From the NCBI GenBank assembly GCA_000349905.1, contig KB722741.1, forward strand, positions 387,953 through 451,952: a stretch of 64,000 nt of DNA. Direction: 5' to 3'. Positions 61,508 through 64,000 of this stretch are shown here, piece after piece. The notes under the pieces are model-generated. The model worked only from the letters and a program-made list of their open reading frames with translations, was not told the DNA's origin and ran no database searches. This stretch comes from Volvariella volvacea V23 (taxonomy: Eukaryota; Basidiomycota; Agaricomycetes; Agaricales; Pluteaceae). The position numbers were made by a program, and so were the translations under genes. Each line of letters opens with the position of its first letter. The stretch's first letter is position 1.

Positions 61508-64000
61508 CTTCAAAGACGACTGAGGAGAGGAGGCTAAGCAGGAGAGGACAACCTTGCTTGAGGAGGACGCGACTCTAGCAGTCGCCTTTTATTCAAAAGC
61601 AATGAGGTCTGCTTCCCACTTTGAGTTGCACGCAGCAACACAAGAGGCAGAGTCGTAGGTGATAGTGATGCTGTCTGCTCCACAATTCAGTACAGGCCAT
61701 GGTGATCAGGTGGGTCGCATAGCAGCCCGACCTGCTACACAAGTACATGGATTTCCCTGCTTCCGCTGCTTGGTTTTGATGATCTGTGGAGACTGTGGGG
61801 AGAGTTTGTTAGTCATGTACTTGGAGTACATGTGAAGTTGGAGTAGAAGACATGGAGGGCAATCACTCAGATTGAATCGCTTTGGTAGATATCCTGATCA
61901 ACTAGAACTCGTGAGCGAAATAATTCAGTATCCCCGAGAGGCAAGAGTGGTAATAACGATCAGCAGTGTCAATCATACCTGCTTTCAATATAATACCTCG
62001 GCTCCCTTTAATGCCTCAAGACAAATTCTCATGATTAGATCCTGCATCTGCATGTTGTTTTATGCGCACAACGGCCGCCATTACACATCCGAGCAAGTGC
62101 AGGACTCGGTAGGTTACGCACTTTGAGAGGCAATAACCACCTCTCTCGCCCACGTGTATTCTCTGATAATAGGATTAATTACTGGTTTTTAGTGCTGGCT
62201 TTCGTTTCGTGGGCATGTCCTCGACTCGGTGACCAATAAGCACTTGTTTTAGGTCCTATCTCTTCAAAAAATCAAAAAACTCAACTATGAGCCTGATATA
62301 ACCGCGGAGATGGATATCTGCTACTGCTCGAGAGCGTTGGCTCTGGAATTACTGTTTGAAAAGTTAAACTCGGCCTTGATTGCATGCCAAAAAAGGGACC
62401 CACCCTGGGTTCAAGTTGGGAAACGTGAACGAGGAGGCATGTGTCGAGGAAGCACATGTGACGCCCAAATGGGCAGTTTGGAGTGTTCAAGAATCACTTG
62501 CAGCGGGAGCGAAACCATGCAGCAGGCATTTACCCCGAGAATCATATTGGATGACGAAATGGAGATGAATGCGTGCATTCTTGTTGCACCCAGACCATAC
62601 CTTAAATGCAGCCGATAACGCGTTTAGTTAGGAGAGGAGCCAGATTTATGGACGAGAAAGAGTTACCTCTGCCAATTGTCGTGGGCGTATGGTGGGGATC
62701 AAACCATGCACATGAGGCACTGTAGTAAGTTTGAGTTGTTACTGCATCATATGACCACATAGCCGGAACCGCATACCGAAATGAGTGCTTAAAGCAGGCC
62801 TTGAGCACATTCTGCTCTGCAAAAGGAACTCGAGCACGTAGTTGATGAGAAACAGATCACCGAAGCCAAACCACACGGGATGCAAAGTGGTGATAATGTA
62901 GGCTTTCGGCGGACCAACTCATCACATGATACCTCTTCCTTCCATCAACATTCAATAAAATTAAAGGAGGCCATTCCCGGCGTCGAGAACATCCCCATGT
63001 ATGTCATTAGGATAATAGGAGTCGGTCTTTTCTCGTTTCTCGCGTAGATCATTTGACGGATATGTAGAATCGGATATTCAGCTCCACAACCCTAGCACAA
63101 GGTGAGCTGGGGAAGACAAATTCATCAAAATATTTATCTTTCCTTCTATATTCTCATCAGTGGTATACAAATCAACTTAAATCCTGATAGAGTACTCTCC
63201 ATCTCGGATACTGTGCATTCTGATACACGACATGGCCCATGGGGATAGTTTTGACAAGGGCAGCCCCCAACTCAGACAGCCAGAGGCGTGAGATAGCTCA
63301 AAACTGACCAGTCTCACGGTCATAACACCCCTACCTACAACCGAAATGTCTGTTGTCACAGAGAACACGGACAACAGGGGGAGAGGGTTGACCCAAACGA
63401 TTGCGCATTAGGCCTTGTGCCGAAATCTGCTTCTTTGGCCTCCACCTTTCCTCGCCCGCACACCCTGAAGTTCAGTCTTGAATCCACTACTGCCTTCGAT
63501 CCACCTGTAATAAGCAGGTCCTTGGTCCATAGAAGCGCTTGTGGTAGACCCTTGAGGAGGATTATGGTTAGGTGTCCTAGACAAGAAGCAGAACACGAAG
63601 TTCAGGGGTTACCACAGTGCCTCCAAGAGATCATCGATGTGAAATGCTATATCTTCCCTAATGCTCTAGGTAACTATGGTCCAGTGCCATCCTTAAAGCT
63701 GAAATGGATATCGCCTTGCAACGGCATGCGGTATCAATGACCACCCTCTTTTCCGGCCTGCTTGTCTCTTGTAGAGAAGTCTTGACTTTCAATTTTTCAA
63801 CCTATGCATTTTAAGATTTGCGGCACCTCATTTCTATAGTGGAAGCATTGTTCCATCGGGTGATGTCGTTTCTGGCAGCCCAATTCACAGAAGCGGACTC
63901 CGACGGGTATTGTGATCCAGCATCGCACGACGAAAGTGTTGGCAGTGAAGATGGTTGGAAGCCGGCCGTACACCGGCCGTGCAGGATACAGTCCCGGCGT
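61508..64000. other. Right-end region, no gene supported
   Basis: About 2.5 kb with the DUF1996 promoter at its left end. Frames of 60-107 codons occur at 61872-62126, 62310-62618 and 63417-63740 but none carries a recognisable motif or splice pattern. I see no transposon ends or RNA genes. Confidence 0.4.
61586..61593 (-). promoter_or_regulatory. TATA-like element of the DUF1996 gene
   Basis: On the minus strand the sequence reads AATAAAAG, about 80 bases before the ATG at 61507. It is weaker than the hydrophobin TATA boxes. Confidence 0.4.

Noticed and set aside
63417..63740. 107-codon plus-strand frame near the right end
   Set aside because: No recognisable family or splice context, and an overlapping minus-strand frame is equally open.

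Overview
The window reads as nuclear DNA of a mushroom-forming basidiomycete (Agaricomycete-like). Almost every gene is split by many introns of about 50-60 nt with GT...AG ends. The gene set is typical of such fungi: class I hydrophobins with a conserved five-exon layout, proteinase-K-type secreted proteases, a DUF1996 secreted protein, a TM7S3/TM198-like membrane protein, an FSH-type serine hydrolase and a NACHT-like protein. I see no bacterial operons, CRISPR arrays, rRNA or convincing tRNA. A run of exactly 100 N (10558-10657) marks an assembly gap inside a gene.

Layout. 1-1639: the 5' end of an unknown gene and a low-complexity protein of unknown function, both on the minus strand. 2899-6919: a hydrophobin cluster with one decayed copy (minus), one intact copy (minus) and one intact copy (plus); the two intact genes are divergent and each has a TATA box. 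7142-9320: a 3-hydroxyacyl-CoA dehydrogenase and an intronless cyclase/formamidase-like metal hydrolase. 9702-12724: a SulP/SLC26 anion transporter with a C-terminal STAS domain, interrupted by the gap. 14544-18589: two tandem secreted subtilases with a shared exon layout. 19885-25226: a GNAT acetyltransferase, a small COX14-like protein whose frame needs a 2-nt microexon, and a SET-domain lysine methyltransferase. 26469-37133: the PKA catalytic subunit and the SWR1 chromatin remodeller. 37358-38466: a divergent homeodomain-like protein.

39401-46253: an SFC1-type mitochondrial succinate/fumarate carrier, an FSH serine hydrolase and transportin (KAP104). 47360-49055: a legume-like cargo lectin of the early secretory pathway. 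51208-53479: a protein with a NACHT-like fold that has lost both Walker motifs. 54444-55360: the ERD2 HDEL receptor. 56855-58132: the TM198-like membrane protein. 58541-58934: a small protein of unknown function. 59890-61507: the DUF1996 protein. The last 2.5 kb shows nothing I can support.

These are mostly housekeeping genes interleaved with secreted or wall-related families. Functional links are loose: ERD2 and the lectin both act in ER-Golgi traffic, and the proteases, hydrophobins and DUF1996 protein are secreted. The main points of novelty are gene-structure oddities (2-nt microexon, GC-AG introns, a stop-free 3n intron, an in-frame TAG followed by coding-like sequence) and two divergent regulators (a NACHT-like pseudo-NTPase and a homeodomain lacking Asn51). 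I found no clear new multi-gene system.
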